A DNA stretch of 64,000 nucleotides, taken from Chloroflexi bacterium 54-19. Its GTDB lineage: Bacteria > Chloroflexota > Chloroflexia > Chloroheliales > Chloroheliaceae. Below, in pieces: positions 49,206 through 59,044 of the stretch. A program made the position numbers and the translations under genes. Under the pieces are notes generated by a model. The model had not been told where the DNA came from. It saw only the letters and a list, made by a program, of their open reading frames with translations, and searched no databases. Each line of letters opens with the position of its first letter. Position 1 is the first letter of the stretch. The stretch lies in contig MKTJ01000046.1 in assembly GCA_001898225.1 (NCBI GenBank), forward strand, positions 1 through 64,000, given 5' to 3'.

Positions 49206-49778
49206 ATGCCTGTGGAAGCTTTGAAAAAATTAGGTACAGAAAGAATGGAAATTCAAAAGTTCAAACCGGAGGATGCCGGGGAAGTGCTGGAAGACCTGGT
49301 CGAGGTGCTGGTCGATTGTGTCAACCGGGGTAGTGGGATTTCAATCAGCTTTTATCCACCCCTGGACCCGGCGCGAGCCCGCCAGTTCTGGCTGGATAAG
49401 TTCGAGGATGTCGCCAGGGGTAAGCGAATCTTGCTGGTAGCGCGAGAGCCGCAAAGCCGCCGGGTGGTCGGGACGGTAATGGTGGAATTTCCCGGCGTGG
49501 ACAACCAGCCCCACCGGGGTGATGTCCAGAAGATGCTGGTCCATGGCGACTTTCGGCGGCGGGGCATTGGTTCCGCCCTGATGAAAGCGCTGGAAACGGC
49601 CTCGCTCGAAGCGGGTAAAACCTTGCTGGTGCTGGACACATTACTTGAGGGTGACGCCGAGGATTTATACCTCCAACTTGGGTGGCAGCGGGTCGGCGAA
49701 ATCCCCTATTTTGTCCGGGGACCGCAAGGGCAATACGCTACGACGGTCTTTTTTTATAAAAACTTGCTGGAAGAATAA
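49206..49778 (+). CDS. GNAT family N-acetyltransferase
   Basis: A 190-residue GNAT protein. The acetyl-CoA loop is HGDFRRRGIGSALMKALE (Q/R-x-x-G-x-G type), with KTLLVLDTLLEGDAEDLYLQLGW after it, typical of the superfamily. Acceptor unknown. The start is uncertain: the ATG at 49206 is directly on GAGGG, the GTG at 49212 is better spaced from it, and an ATG exists at 49245. Divergent to the LysR gene and probably its target. A strong terminator follows. Confidence 0.88.
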   Translation: MPVEALKKLGTERMEIQKFKPEDAGEVLEDLVEVLVDCVNRGSGISISFYPPLDPARARQFWLDKFEDVARGKRILLVAREPQSRRVVGTVMVEFPGVDNQPHRGDVQKMLVHGDFRRRGIGSALMKALETASLEAGKTLLVLDTLLEGDAEDLYLQLGWQRVGEIPYFVRGPQGQYATTVFFYKNLLEE

Positions 49779-49796
49779 CCTGCCAAACCGGGCATC

Positions 49797-49830
49797 AAAA
49801 AAGCCCCTCCGAAAGTGGAAGGGCTTTTTT
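49797..49830. terminator. Rho-independent terminator, likely bidirectional
   Basis: AAAAAAGCCCCTCC pairs with GGAAGGGCTTTTTT (49817-49830), with A and T tracts on both sides. It separates the GNAT gene from the small membrane protein gene on the other strand. Confidence 0.88.
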
Positions 49831-49848
49831 GAGTTGAAAGAACAAAAG

Positions 49849-50151
49849 CTAGAAAACTCTCCGGCGACTCCCGCTAAGGGCGCGGGCTATGACAATCAGG
49901 ACAATCGCGCCGATGGTGGCCGCGATAATCGTGCCGATAACCCCAGCCGTGGAGATATTGAGCAGGCTTAGCAGGAACCCACCTACAAAAGCCCCGACAA
50001 TACCCAGGATAACATCCATAATGATGCCGTTCCGGCTGCGCGTAATAGCGCTGGCGAGAACACCCGCGATCAACCCAATCACTAACCACCAGAGAATATT
50101 TGTGCCATCCAAGCTAATGGTCTGACCTACCAAAAACATGCTCATTTCCAT
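49849..50151 (-). CDS. GlsB/YeaQ/YmgE family small membrane protein
   Basis: A 100-residue protein with three membrane segments: ILWWLVIGLIAGVLASAI, VILGIVGAFVGGFLLSLL and GTIIAATIGAIVLIVIA. This is the transglycosylase-associated/GlsB pattern, small stress-linked inner membrane proteins of unknown mechanism. AAAGGAA precedes the first ATG by a few bases; the ATG at 50145 is a close alternative. Stand-alone gene. Confidence 0.9.
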   Translation of the reverse strand: MEMSMFLVGQTISLDGTNILWWLVIGLIAGVLASAITRSRNGIIMDVILGIVGAFVGGFLLSLLNISTAGVIGTIIAATIGAIVLIVIARALSGSRRRVF

Positions 50152-50325
50152 CGTTCCTTTCCAGTAAACCCATTTCCATCAAGTGTTTTAACAATAATCT
50201 CAACTTTCCCGGTTACGTTTTATTTAACGTCTCAGTAAATTGATAAATGCAGAATACGTGCCAGGAATGGATTTTCTTTTTGAGAAACAAATTTCTTAAC
50301 CGCGATGTTTAAGAAAGCTTTGCAA

Positions 50326-51192
50326 CTAGTGGTAGACCGACCGCAAAGGCTGGTACAGTTTCACCTGGCCCAGGCGGCGACTGTAGACCACAAAAGCCCG
50401 GTTGGTCTGGGCGCTGGCCTCAAACTGGGCCCTGGTCAGGGTCAACCGGACCGGGCGTTTATCCGGCCCGGCGGCCTCGTCATCCAGGAAATCCAGCTCG
50501 TAATAGAGATCGTAACTGGTGCCGGTTTCGGACTTGACCCGGCGCTTGATTTCGCGGCGATTGTTGATAAACCCGTGCGCTTTAACGGGTGGGGTCAGGA
50601 CATCACGGACCGAATAAAAGAGAAAAGCGGCGGCAATCAGGGCCAGGCCCAGGGCCACTAAAGCGAAAAAAATCCGAGGCGCGCCAAACGGGGTCCACCT
50701 GATAACGTGCAGTACCGTGTAATTCAGGAAAGTTGCCAGGTTTGCCACCAGCACGACGGTCGAGCCGATTACCATGCTCCCGGCCTGGCTCATAAAGAAG
50801 TTCGCGGCATCCGGTACTGCTTCCCCAACCGGGGTATGCATGACATTGGCTTTTTTAGAGCTAGACTCCGGTTCGGGAGTTTCGAGGGTAATCCGGGCGG
50901 TTGAGTTTGACGGAACCGCCGGTTTAGCGGGGGCGTCTATGAAGTAGTTGTTGTACCATTCCACCGCTTTCAAAACTGCCGGGTGCTGCGGGTGCAGGTC
51001 GTAGGCTTTGGCAATCGCTTCCTCCGATTCAAGCTGAGTCGGGGACGTATAGCCCAGCCAGAGCAGGGCCGCCAGGTTTTCCGGGTCGTTAGCAAGCACC
51101 CGGCGGGCAAAAGGGGCGGCTTCAAGACGTTTATCTGCTTCGGCCAGGATAGCGGCCTGGTGGATACGAGTAATGGTGGCCTGGTCCGGCAT
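50326..51192 (-). CDS. Hypothetical membrane protein with TPR-like N-terminus
   Basis: A 288-residue protein. Residues 5-80 are TPR-like helices (AILAEADKRLEAAPFARRVL and DPENLAALLWLGYTSP, HPQHPAVL). A low-complexity Pro/Ser linker follows, then two membrane segments (about 140-160 and 175-197), and a mainly beta cytosolic tail (YDLYYELDFLDDE, VRLTLTRAQFEA, AFVVYSRRLGQVKL). Not matched to a known family. I use the ATG at 51192, 7 bases after AGGAG, instead of the TTG at 51198. Confidence 0.75.
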   Translation of the reverse strand: MPDQATITRIHQAAILAEADKRLEAAPFARRVLANDPENLAALLWLGYTSPTQLESEEAIAKAYDLHPQHPAVLKAVEWYNNYFIDAPAKPAVPSNSTARITLETPEPESSSKKANVMHTPVGEAVPDAANFFMSQAGSMVIGSTVVLVANLATFLNYTVLHVIRWTPFGAPRIFFALVALGLALIAAAFLFYSVRDVLTPPVKAHGFINNRREIKRRVKSETGTSYDLYYELDFLDDEAAGPDKRPVRLTLTRAQFEASAQTNRAFVVYSRRLGQVKLYQPLRSVYH

Positions 51193-51464
51193 ATACAATC
51201 TCCTGGTGATTAAAAGTCGGTGCTGTTGGTTGAATTACCGGTAAAACTTTTAAATCAGGCGGTATCTGTTAAAACTGAACCTATCCTACCGGGTTGGAGC
51301 GGTTTTGCCAATAACCACATCAGGCTATTTTTATAGAAGGACCGCAAAATTGCGGTTGACTTTACCACTCGGAGCGCTAAACTGGTCTTGATTGACAGGA
51401 CGGTTTGTGATTTTACCTGAAAATTTATTTATCGGAAAGACAAAACTTTAGAGGGAGGAACCCC

Positions 51465-51821
51465 ATGTCCTTAAAATTATCCAGCATTGTCCTGGATTGT
51501 CACGACCCCCAGAAACTGAGCGAGTTCTGGTCCGCCGCTATCGGCTATAATGTGACCGGCGTTTTCAACCAGTACGTGGTGCTGAACGACCCCTCCCGGC
51601 AGGGGCCGGCCCTGATTTTACAGGGAGTAGCCGAACCGCGTACCGGCAAAAACCGGATGCATTGGGATTGGCTGGCACCAAGCGCCGAGGAACAGCAAGC
51701 CGAAATTGCCAGGCTGGAAGAATTAGGGGCGACCAGGGTCTCGGAACTGCACGAAATGGGTATCCAGTGGTGCGTGATGCAAGACCCCGAAGGCAACGAA
51801 TTTTGCGTGGCCGCGCACTAG
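51465..51821 (+). CDS. VOC-superfamily glyoxalase-like protein
   Basis: A 118-residue single-module vicinal-oxygen-chelate protein: LSSIVLDCHDPQKLSEFWSAA at the start, MHWDWLAPS in the middle and MQDPEGNEFCVA at the end, the pattern of glyoxalase-like domain PF18029-type proteins. Substrate unknown; it could bind an antibiotic or a small carbonyl. GGGAGG precedes the ATG. Isolated on the plus strand, with divergent and convergent neighbours. Confidence 0.85.
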   Translation: MSLKLSSIVLDCHDPQKLSEFWSAAIGYNVTGVFNQYVVLNDPSRQGPALILQGVAEPRTGKNRMHWDWLAPSAEEQQAEIARLEELGATRVSELHEMGIQWCVMQDPEGNEFCVAAH

Positions 51822-51885
51822 ACTAATCTGGCCTGCTAGTTTAGCCGGGTGGCGGGGCCTTTTGCTTAAAAAGAAACCGCGAGAT

Positions 51886-53121
51886 TTAGAACTGCGAGAC
51901 CATGTTCAGTTCGGCCAGGCGCGGCGCGAAAATCTCGTGCATTACCAGGGCCGCCGCCCCGACTGCCCCGGCATCTTTCCCGGCCACCGATAATTCCACG
52001 TTTACTTTCTGAAAGTTACGGGTGAGCAGCCGCTTGTTCAGGGCTTGCTCAACCTCGTCTTTATAAATGGGCCCTGCCTCAGACATGTGGGTGCCTCCCA
52101 GCACCACCAGTTTTAAATCGAGCAGGTTGACCATGTTAAGGATACCATTGGCGAGCATGCGGGCCGAATAGCGCAATTCTTCCATCGCCAGAGTATCCCC
52201 CGCCAGGGCCGCCGAGGTGACCGAAGTCAGGTCCACCTGGTTGATAGGCATTTCGGAAAGCAAACTTTTTTCGCCGCTTTCGAGGCGCTGCCGGACGGCG
52301 CTCACGATACGGGTGGGTGAGCAATAGGTTTCGAGGCAACCCCGGTTCCCGCAGAAGCAGAGCGGCCCGGCTATATCTATGGTCATGTGGCCGAGTTCCC
52401 CGGCGTTGGTAGTGTCACCCCGGTAAGGCTGGTTTTCGATAAAGATACCCGCGCCCAGGCCGATGCTCATGAAGATGTAGGCAAAATTGCGCGCCCCCTG
52501 CGCGCCCCCGACCCAGCGTTCTCCGACTGCCGCCGCTGTTGCGTCGTTGTCCACGATTACCGGCAGGCCAATCCGACCGGCCAGATCCTGTTTGAGGGCA
52601 ACTTCGTGCCAGTTCCAGCCAAACAGGTCGAGCGGTTCGTAAAGGATACCCTGGTCGTGGTCCATGGGGCCGGGACAGCCAAGGCCGACGCCGAGCAAGC
52701 GGGCCGGGTCTACCCTGGCCTTATGGAGTAACGACTCGGTCGCTTCGGCAATCTGGTCCAAAACGCCCTGGGCTCCCTGTGATTGGTCCACCGGTCTTGA
52801 TTCACGCCCGACAATCCGCCCATCCAGGTCCATCAGGACCAGCGAGGTTTCGTCGCGGTCAATTAGGGCCCCGATGGCATAGCGCGAACCGGGTTTGATG
52901 CGTAACTTCACGCGAGGTTTGCGGCCCGAAGGGTCGACGCCATCCTCGATAACCAGTTCGTCCTCCAAGAGACGCCGTACGATGTTCGAGACTGTCTGGG
53001 CGGTCAGACCGGTATTTTCGGCGATTTCGACGCGGCTAACCCCATCTCCGACCCGAATCGCCTCAAGCACCACACCCTGATTATAGTCACGAACGCGGGG
53101 TAGATTGGTACCGCTCCGCAT
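51886..53121 (-). CDS. ROK family transcriptional regulator (NagC/XylR type)
   Basis: A 411-residue protein with an N-terminal winged helix (VSRVEIAENTGLTAQTVSNI, about 28-47) and a ROK sugar-kinase-like domain: LGVGLGCPGPMDH, VIVDNDATAAAVGE, MSIGLGAGIF and the zinc motif GHMTID-x-CFCGNRGCLE. Such proteins repress sugar-uptake and hydrolase genes and respond to a sugar. It lies 170 bp downstream of the alpha-galactosidase on the same strand, so that gene is a likely target. Confidence 0.93.
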   Translation of the reverse strand: MRSGTNLPRVRDYNQGVVLEAIRVGDGVSRVEIAENTGLTAQTVSNIVRRLLEDELVIEDGVDPSGRKPRVKLRIKPGSRYAIGALIDRDETSLVLMDLDGRIVGRESRPVDQSQGAQGVLDQIAEATESLLHKARVDPARLLGVGLGCPGPMDHDQGILYEPLDLFGWNWHEVALKQDLAGRIGLPVIVDNDATAAAVGERWVGGAQGARNFAYIFMSIGLGAGIFIENQPYRGDTTNAGELGHMTIDIAGPLCFCGNRGCLETYCSPTRIVSAVRQRLESGEKSLLSEMPINQVDLTSVTSAALAGDTLAMEELRYSARMLANGILNMVNLLDLKLVVLGGTHMSEAGPIYKDEVEQALNKRLLTRNFQKVNVELSVAGKDAGAVGAAALVMHEIFAPRLAELNMVSQF

Positions 53122-53291
53122 TTGTCCTTCTCCTTAAACCGATTAAATTTCAGGCCACTTTGCCAAAATGCTGAGAAATTATATCTATATTTATAGGATA
53201 AAATTATCAGCCCTAAAATGCAATAGGTTTAGGGGGCAATAAATCAAATTGTTTTACACCTTGAGCGGGTGAACGTTCCTTTTTCCCGGCC

Positions 53292-55439
53292 CTAGCCCTC
53301 TTTTTCAAGGGTTATCAGGGCCGCTGCCAGTTCGCCCTCCAGCCGGGGCAAAATACCCCTGGTCCGCAAGGCCTGCCCGCTCAACCGGGCTGGTTCGCGC
53401 TCGGCAATATCCCCCGAAAGCCGGTAGACCGTCTCCGGTTCGAGACCTTCCAACCGCAACCGGCGCGGATTGCGCCAGAAATGGGATTTGCGGTCAAGCG
53501 CGATAATCACAGCCTGGCTTTTATCTTTCGCGACGTAGCCGACCGCGTAAGAATCTTTTTTCTCGGTATGGTCTTCCAGGGGTGTCAGCCGGTAGAGTTC
53601 GCCCGCCTGGACAATAGGCCGGATACGTTTGTATTCGGCGACCCAGTGGGCCGCTTCCCGCATCTGTTCTTCGCTGAAATGGTGCAAATTGGCCCCTACA
53701 CCCAGCCCACCCATAAAAGAGGAAAGAAAGCGGTAGCGCAACGAATAGGGCGCGGCGTTATTGTTCATATCGGTGACCCAGCTAAACATGGTCTTGGCCG
53801 GGTAAGCCAGGCCAAACCCCTGCTGAATCGGCAGGCGGTCGAGCGGATCGGTGTTGTCGCTGGTCCAGAACTGGTCGTAGTGGGCCAGGATACCCATATC
53901 CACCCGGCCCCCGCCTCCCGAACAACTTTCAAAAAGTACGTCAGGATGCTTCGCCCGCAGACGGTCCACCAGACCGTAAAGACCCTGGTAATGCCGGACC
54001 CAGTGTTCGCGCCGGTTGGCGGTTGGGATACCGGTGCCGCCCGCTTCCGCGATAGCCCGGTTGTAGTCCCACTTGATATAAGCAATGTTGTGGTCGGTCA
54101 AAAGGCGGTCCAGCGCCTCAAAAAGATATTCCTGCACGTCCGGGCGACCCAGGTTCAGAATAAGCTGGGTGCGGGCCAGGGTCGGCTGGCGGTTCGGGTA
54201 GTGGTAAGCCCAATCGGGGTGAGCCCGGTAAAGGTCACTATCGGGGTTGACCATTTCCGGCTCGACCCAGATACCGAACTTCATGCCGAGGTCGTTTACA
54301 TGCCGGATTAAGGGTTCGAGGCCGTCCGGGAATTTCTGGCGGTTGACCGTCCAGTCGCCCAGCCCGGCGTTATCGCTATGGCGTTCACCAAACCAGCCGT
54401 CATCCACCACGAAAAGCTCAACCCCCAGTTGGGCTGCTTTCGTGGCGATTTCCCGCTGGGCCGCTTCGGTGACATCGAAAAGGACGGCTTCCCAGCTATT
54501 GTAAAGGACCGGGCGTAAATCCTGGGCGAACCGGGATGGCAGGATATGTTCGAGCTGATAGCGGTGCAGGTTCCGGCTGACCGGACCAAACCCGGCGGCG
54601 CTGTAACCGATAACCAGTTCGGGGGTCTCGAAAGTTTCGCCCGCTTTGAGTTCCCACTCGAAATCCCAGTCGTTGATGCCGCCGCCTACTCGGGTCCTTT
54701 TGCGGTGGCTGCGGACCTGCTCAACCACGATTTTCCAGTTGCCGCTCCAGGCCAAGGCCCCGTACCAGACTTCACCACTGGTCTCGGTGGCGGGTGACTC
54801 GACCAGGTCAAGCGCGAAAAAGGGATTGTGGTTATGGCCGGTATAGTTGTGGCGGCCCTCGATAACCTTGCGGCCCGGTTGGACCGGCTCCCGGTCGAGT
54901 TGAAACTCAATCATGTGAGCGCCGGAGAGGTGCGAGAAACGGTAATCGCCTTTGTCGTCAGGAAGTAAAACGTTGCCGCTCAGGACTTCATCCAGCCGGA
55001 TAGATTCCTGGCCCGTATTGATAAGGCTAACCCGGCGCGTCAGAATATCGCAGTCGGGGAAAACCCTGTAGCCGAGTTGGAGTTCGAGACCGTAAAATTC
55101 ATCTTTCAGGTCAATAGTCAGGTTTTCGCCTTCAATAGAATGTTTGACATATTTCAGGCGCAGGTCACGAGTGCCGTCGGCGAAACTGAGCCGGATGCTG
55201 GGCTCAAGTTCAAGGATGTTGTAGGGGACAGGGAGTTCCGCCGCCAGGTCGTTACCCCAGGTCCCAAAGGAGCTGTGGGCCACGTTATGCGGTTGACCGG
55301 GATAATCATCCGGGAAGGGTAATTTTTCGCCCCAGTAGGTGTGAATAAGCTGACCGTGCGGGGCCAGCAGAATTGCGTAAGCCGTGTTGTCCGTTTCGAG
55401 TAAAAAAAGGCTCTGTTCTTCCAGGAATTGAATTGGCAT
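53292..55439 (-). CDS. Alpha-galactosidase, GH36 family
   Basis: A 715-residue GH36 enzyme that releases terminal alpha-galactose. The beta-sandwich N-terminal part (to about 330) is followed by the barrel with FVVDDGWFG, YIKWDYNRA (nucleophile Asp), ESCSGGGGRVD, and FWTSDNTDPLDRL (acid/base Asp). I prefer the ATG at 55439; the TTG at 55457 has no better ribosome site. No signal peptide, so substrates must be imported; no sugar transporter is in the window. The 180-residue membrane protein gene lies 41 bp upstream. Confidence 0.95.
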   Translation of the reverse strand: MPIQFLEEQSLFLLETDNTAYAILLAPHGQLIHTYWGEKLPFPDDYPGQPHNVAHSSFGTWGNDLAAELPVPYNILELEPSIRLSFADGTRDLRLKYVKHSIEGENLTIDLKDEFYGLELQLGYRVFPDCDILTRRVSLINTGQESIRLDEVLSGNVLLPDDKGDYRFSHLSGAHMIEFQLDREPVQPGRKVIEGRHNYTGHNHNPFFALDLVESPATETSGEVWYGALAWSGNWKIVVEQVRSHRKRTRVGGGINDWDFEWELKAGETFETPELVIGYSAAGFGPVSRNLHRYQLEHILPSRFAQDLRPVLYNSWEAVLFDVTEAAQREIATKAAQLGVELFVVDDGWFGERHSDNAGLGDWTVNRQKFPDGLEPLIRHVNDLGMKFGIWVEPEMVNPDSDLYRAHPDWAYHYPNRQPTLARTQLILNLGRPDVQEYLFEALDRLLTDHNIAYIKWDYNRAIAEAGGTGIPTANRREHWVRHYQGLYGLVDRLRAKHPDVLFESCSGGGGRVDMGILAHYDQFWTSDNTDPLDRLPIQQGFGLAYPAKTMFSWVTDMNNNAAPYSLRYRFLSSFMGGLGVGANLHHFSEEQMREAAHWVAEYKRIRPIVQAGELYRLTPLEDHTEKKDSYAVGYVAKDKSQAVIIALDRKSHFWRNPRRLRLEGLEPETVYRLSGDIAEREPARLSGQALRTRGILPRLEGELAAALITLEKEG

Positions 55440-55480
55440 TTTATAAAAAACCTTCAACTTAGATTTATTCCAGTAAACTT

Positions 55481-56023
55481 TTAGGGTATATCCCCCGCCA
55501 GCATGACCGCGACGGTATCCCCGGCCTGAAAATTAGCCGTTTTTAAGGCGCGGGCGAACTCGTTATCGAGCGCCAGCAATTGGTCGGCGGGCACGATAGC
55601 CAGGATGACTTTGCTGGCCGAGCGGTTGTACCCCACCATCGTAAAGTTGACATTCCCCCGGTCCCTGGGCTGCTGGGGGGTCGCTAACTCGGTCCAGTTG
55701 CGATTGGTGACAAAAGCGTTGTGCCAGTAAGCGGCGGCTTCCTGGGGAGTATCCCGCAGAACATATACTGCCACGTCCAGGTTTTTTAAGCTGCTCGTTT
55801 CGGCCCCGAACTCGGCCTGGACGATATTCTGGTTGGTGATACTGAGTGGAAAGCGGGAAGCGTTGGGTGGGGCCGGTAAATCTTCTTTGACTCCCACGAA
55901 TAGGGCTGCGTAGCCGCAAAAGAAAACTCCCAACACCATCACAACCGGTACAATAAGTCGCCGCCAGCGGACCTTCTCGATTTCCTCGGTTCCCGGCGTC
56001 GCTGCCGCTAGGTCTTCCGCCAC
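55481..56023 (-). CDS. Hypothetical single-pass membrane protein
   Basis: A 180-residue protein with one N-terminal anchor (about 23-44, LIVPVVMVLGVFFCGYAALF) and a soluble domain of alternating strands and helices (NIVQAEFGAETSSLKNLDVA, DTPQEAAAYWHNAFV, NFTMVGYNRSASKVILAI). I do not recognise the domain. Start is GTG after GGAGG. Immediately upstream of the GH36 gene, so they may share a transcript. Divergent from the tRNA genes. Confidence 0.72.
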   Translation of the reverse strand: MAEDLAAATPGTEEIEKVRWRRLIVPVVMVLGVFFCGYAALFVGVKEDLPAPPNASRFPLSITNQNIVQAEFGAETSSLKNLDVAVYVLRDTPQEAAAYWHNAFVTNRNWTELATPQQPRDRGNVNFTMVGYNRSASKVILAIVPADQLLALDNEFARALKTANFQAGDTVAVMLAGDIP

Positions 56024-56136
56024 TTGCCTGCCTCCCGGTAGATATACTGCAATAACTGCTTGGAAATTTCTTGGATATTGGTATAATATACTACAATCCT
56101 ACGTTTGTTACTACCTATTCCTCACCTGAAATTATA

Positions 56137-56165
56137 TTGACAACCCCCTTTCAAAAAGGTATAAT
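56137..56165 (+). promoter_or_regulatory. Perfect sigma-70 promoter for the tRNA genes
   Basis: TTGACA (56137-56142), 17 bp, TATAAT (56160-56165); start expected near 56172, 49 bases before the first tRNA-Ser. Confidence 0.85.
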
Positions 56166-56220
56166 GCGGCTTGTTCGGTGAGGCTGGGTAAATGAGTATG
56201 CTTTGCCGGGGCTGGTTTTT

Positions 56221-56302
56221 GGGTGGTACGCGAACTGGCTTAGCAAGCTGTCTTGAAAACAGTCGCCCGCGAGGGTTGGGGGTTCAATTCCCTCACCACC
56301 CG
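56221..56302 (+). tRNA. tRNA-Ser (anticodon TGA)
   Basis: Acceptor GGGTGGT/ACCACCC, anticodon stem GCTGT/ACAGT with loop CTTGAAA (anticodon TGA), a long variable arm, T-arm GGGGG-TTCAATT-CCCTC, discriminator G, then CC without encoded CCA. The D-arm and position 8 (A instead of T) look atypical. Confidence 0.8.
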
Positions 56303-56357
56303 CCTTTTACAACAAAAGATGATTTCCGTGCGATAACTGAGTGTCCGTAACCTTAAT

Positions 56358-57007
<650 letters not shown>

Positions 57008-58909
57008 ATGAGAAATATACCAACTCCCGGTGGAGGGGATAGACCTCCTAATTTTCCCGGTGCCCACCTGGGGCGGAGCGCCGCCAATAATAAAGAAGGC
57101 TTCAGCCTGACCATGGTCTTTCAGGCCTTTACCAGCCTGCCCCGCGTCACCAAACTGGTCTGGACCACCAACGCCTTTTATACTATCAGCATGGCCGTGA
57201 TTACGATTATCCGGGGGTTTTTGCCCGCCGCCTCGGCCTGGGTCACCAAACTTGTCATAGATAGCGTGGTCGCGGCCCTGCCGCCTCGCAACGCCCCGGT
57301 CATGGATGTCGTCTGGTTGGTGCTATTGCAACTGGCTATTTCTGTTGCGAGCAGCCTGCTATCCACACTTAGCAACATTGTCCAGCAGTTGTTGCAAGAA
57401 CTGGTCGCCAACCGGATTCGCCTGATGATAATGGAAAAGGCCAACACTCTCGACCTGGCCTTTTTTGAAAATCCCGAATTTTACGACAAACTCCGCCAGG
57501 CCCAGGAACAGTCGGCCTTCCGGCCCGTCCAGATGGTTTCCGGCACTTTCGACCTGATACGGACCGCCATCACCTTCCTTTCAATGATTTTCCTCTTAAT
57601 CGGGCTGGCCTGGTGGGTCGCGGTGGTAGCCCTGATTGTGCCTATCCCGGCCTTTATCGCGGATAGCCGCTACGGCTGGATGGGTTACTTGCGGATGCGC
57701 CGCCAGTCGCCCGAACGCCGCCAGATGGCTTATTACGAAACGGTCATGACAACCGATACCTATAATAAAGAAGTTAAACTCTACAACCTGGGCAATTTCT
57801 TCGTTGACCGTTTCCGCAAACTTGCTACCGCGGTCTACGAGGAAAACAAGGGAATCCTGATAAAACGGTATCTGACCAGTTTCGCCTGGCTGACGGTCAG
57901 CCTGGCCGCGAACGCCGCCATCTATCTTTACGTGGCCTTGCAGACGGTTGCCGGGGTCGTCACCCTGGGTGGCCTGACCCTGTACAGCCAGGCGGCTCAG
58001 CAGGTCAGTAGCAGTTTCCAGGGTTTACTCAGCGGGATTTCCGGCACATATGAAAACAACCTCTTTGTGGGGACACTCTTTGACTTCCTCGAATACGAAC
58101 CAAAAATCATTTCACCCGAAAAGACCTTCCCCGTGGTCGGCAACGGCAACTCGCGGGGCTTGAGCCTGGAATTTCGCAACGTCAGCTTTACCTATCCCGG
58201 TAAAAAGGTCGCGGCCCTGAAAAATGTCAGCTTCAAAATCGAGGCGGGCGAGGCTATCGCCCTGGTCGGGCGCAACGGGGCGGGGAAGACCACTATCGTC
58301 AAACTCCTGAACCGGCTCTACGACCCTGACGATGGGGAAATTTTGGTCGGCGGGCGCAACATCAAGGATTACGACCTGACCGAACTTCGGGCCCAGGTGG
58401 GGGTTATTTTCCAGGATTACGTGACCTATTTCATGTCGGCCCAGTCCAACATCGGTATCGGCCAACTCAGCCAGATTGAAAACGAAGAACTGGTCAGGTC
58501 GGCTGCTACCAAGAGCGGGGCTAACGAGGTTATCGAAAAGCTGCCCAAGAAGTACGACACGATGCTGGGGCGCTGGTTCAACGAGGGCACCCAGTTGAGC
58601 GGCGGGGAATGGCAGAAAATCGCCCTGGCCCGCGCCTTTATGCGAGACGCCCGTATCCTGGTGCTCGATGAGCCGACCAGTTCGCTCGACGCCCAGGCCG
58701 AGTACGATGTCTTCGCGAAATTCCGCGAGTTAACCGAAGGCAAGACCGCTATCTTTATCTCGCACCGCTTTAGCACGGTGCGGCTGGCCGACCGGATTTT
58801 CGTCATCGAGGATGGCGAGCTTAAAGAAGAAGGCTCGCACCAGGAGTTGCTGGCCCTGGATGGCCGTTACGCCCAGTTGTTCAACCTCCAGGCCGACGCC
58901 TACCGGTAG
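57008..58909 (+). CDS. ABC transporter, permease-ATPase fusion
   Basis: A 633-residue half-exporter. After a Pro/Gly-rich N-terminus come six membrane segments (about 60-330), then the ATPase: Walker A GRNGAGKTT (near 423), signature LSGGEWQKI, Walker B ILVLDEPTSSLD with catalytic Glu, H-loop FISHRFSTV. A homodimer is expected, as no partner lies beside it. The ATG at 57008 has no clear ribosome site; the ATG at 57113 is an alternative that would remove the disordered N-terminus. Substrate unknown. Confidence 0.93.
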   Translation: MRNIPTPGGGDRPPNFPGAHLGRSAANNKEGFSLTMVFQAFTSLPRVTKLVWTTNAFYTISMAVITIIRGFLPAASAWVTKLVIDSVVAALPPRNAPVMDVVWLVLLQLAISVASSLLSTLSNIVQQLLQELVANRIRLMIMEKANTLDLAFFENPEFYDKLRQAQEQSAFRPVQMVSGTFDLIRTAITFLSMIFLLIGLAWWVAVVALIVPIPAFIADSRYGWMGYLRMRRQSPERRQMAYYETVMTTDTYNKEVKLYNLGNFFVDRFRKLATAVYEENKGILIKRYLTSFAWLTVSLAANAAIYLYVALQTVAGVVTLGGLTLYSQAAQQVSSSFQGLLSGISGTYENNLFVGTLFDFLEYEPKIISPEKTFPVVGNGNSRGLSLEFRNVSFTYPGKKVAALKNVSFKIEAGEAIALVGRNGAGKTTIVKLLNRLYDPDDGEILVGGRNIKDYDLTELRAQVGVIFQDYVTYFMSAQSNIGIGQLSQIENEELVRSAATKSGANEVIEKLPKKYDTMLGRWFNEGTQLSGGEWQKIALARAFMRDARILVLDEPTSSLDAQAEYDVFAKFRELTEGKTAIFISHRFSTVRLADRIFVIEDGELKEEGSHQELLALDGRYAQLFNLQADAYR

Positions 58910-58910
58910 A

Positions 58911-58972
58911 GCAGTAGTCAGGGGCTCGTGGCTCGCAGCCACTCGCCCATCGCCAGTAGTCAGAGGTCAGTA
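58911..58972. repeat. GTAGYCAG-type repeat, third locus
   Basis: AGCAGTAGTCAG and CCAGTAGTCAGAGGTCAG flank a short palindrome (GTGGCTCGCAGCCAC). Same string family as the loci near 6.9 kb and 44.9 kb; located between the ABC gene stop and its terminator. Confidence 0.5.
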
Positions 58973-58978
58973 AATTAG

Positions 58979-59020
58979 AAAACCCCGGCTCATTTCTTTG
59001 AAGTGAACCGGGGTTCTTTT
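58979..59020. terminator. Bidirectional terminator between ABC and rRNA methyltransferase genes
   Basis: AAAACCCCGG pairs with CCGGGGTTCTTTT (59009-59020); the stem extends through a CTCA/GTGAA region. T tracts occur on both strands. Confidence 0.88.
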
Positions 59021-59044
59021 TATACGTGTGGATAAAATTCAAGG

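Noticed and set aside
56221..56302. Selenocysteine tRNA
   Set aside because: The anticodon is TGA, not TCA, and the acceptor-T stem length is that of a normal serine tRNA.
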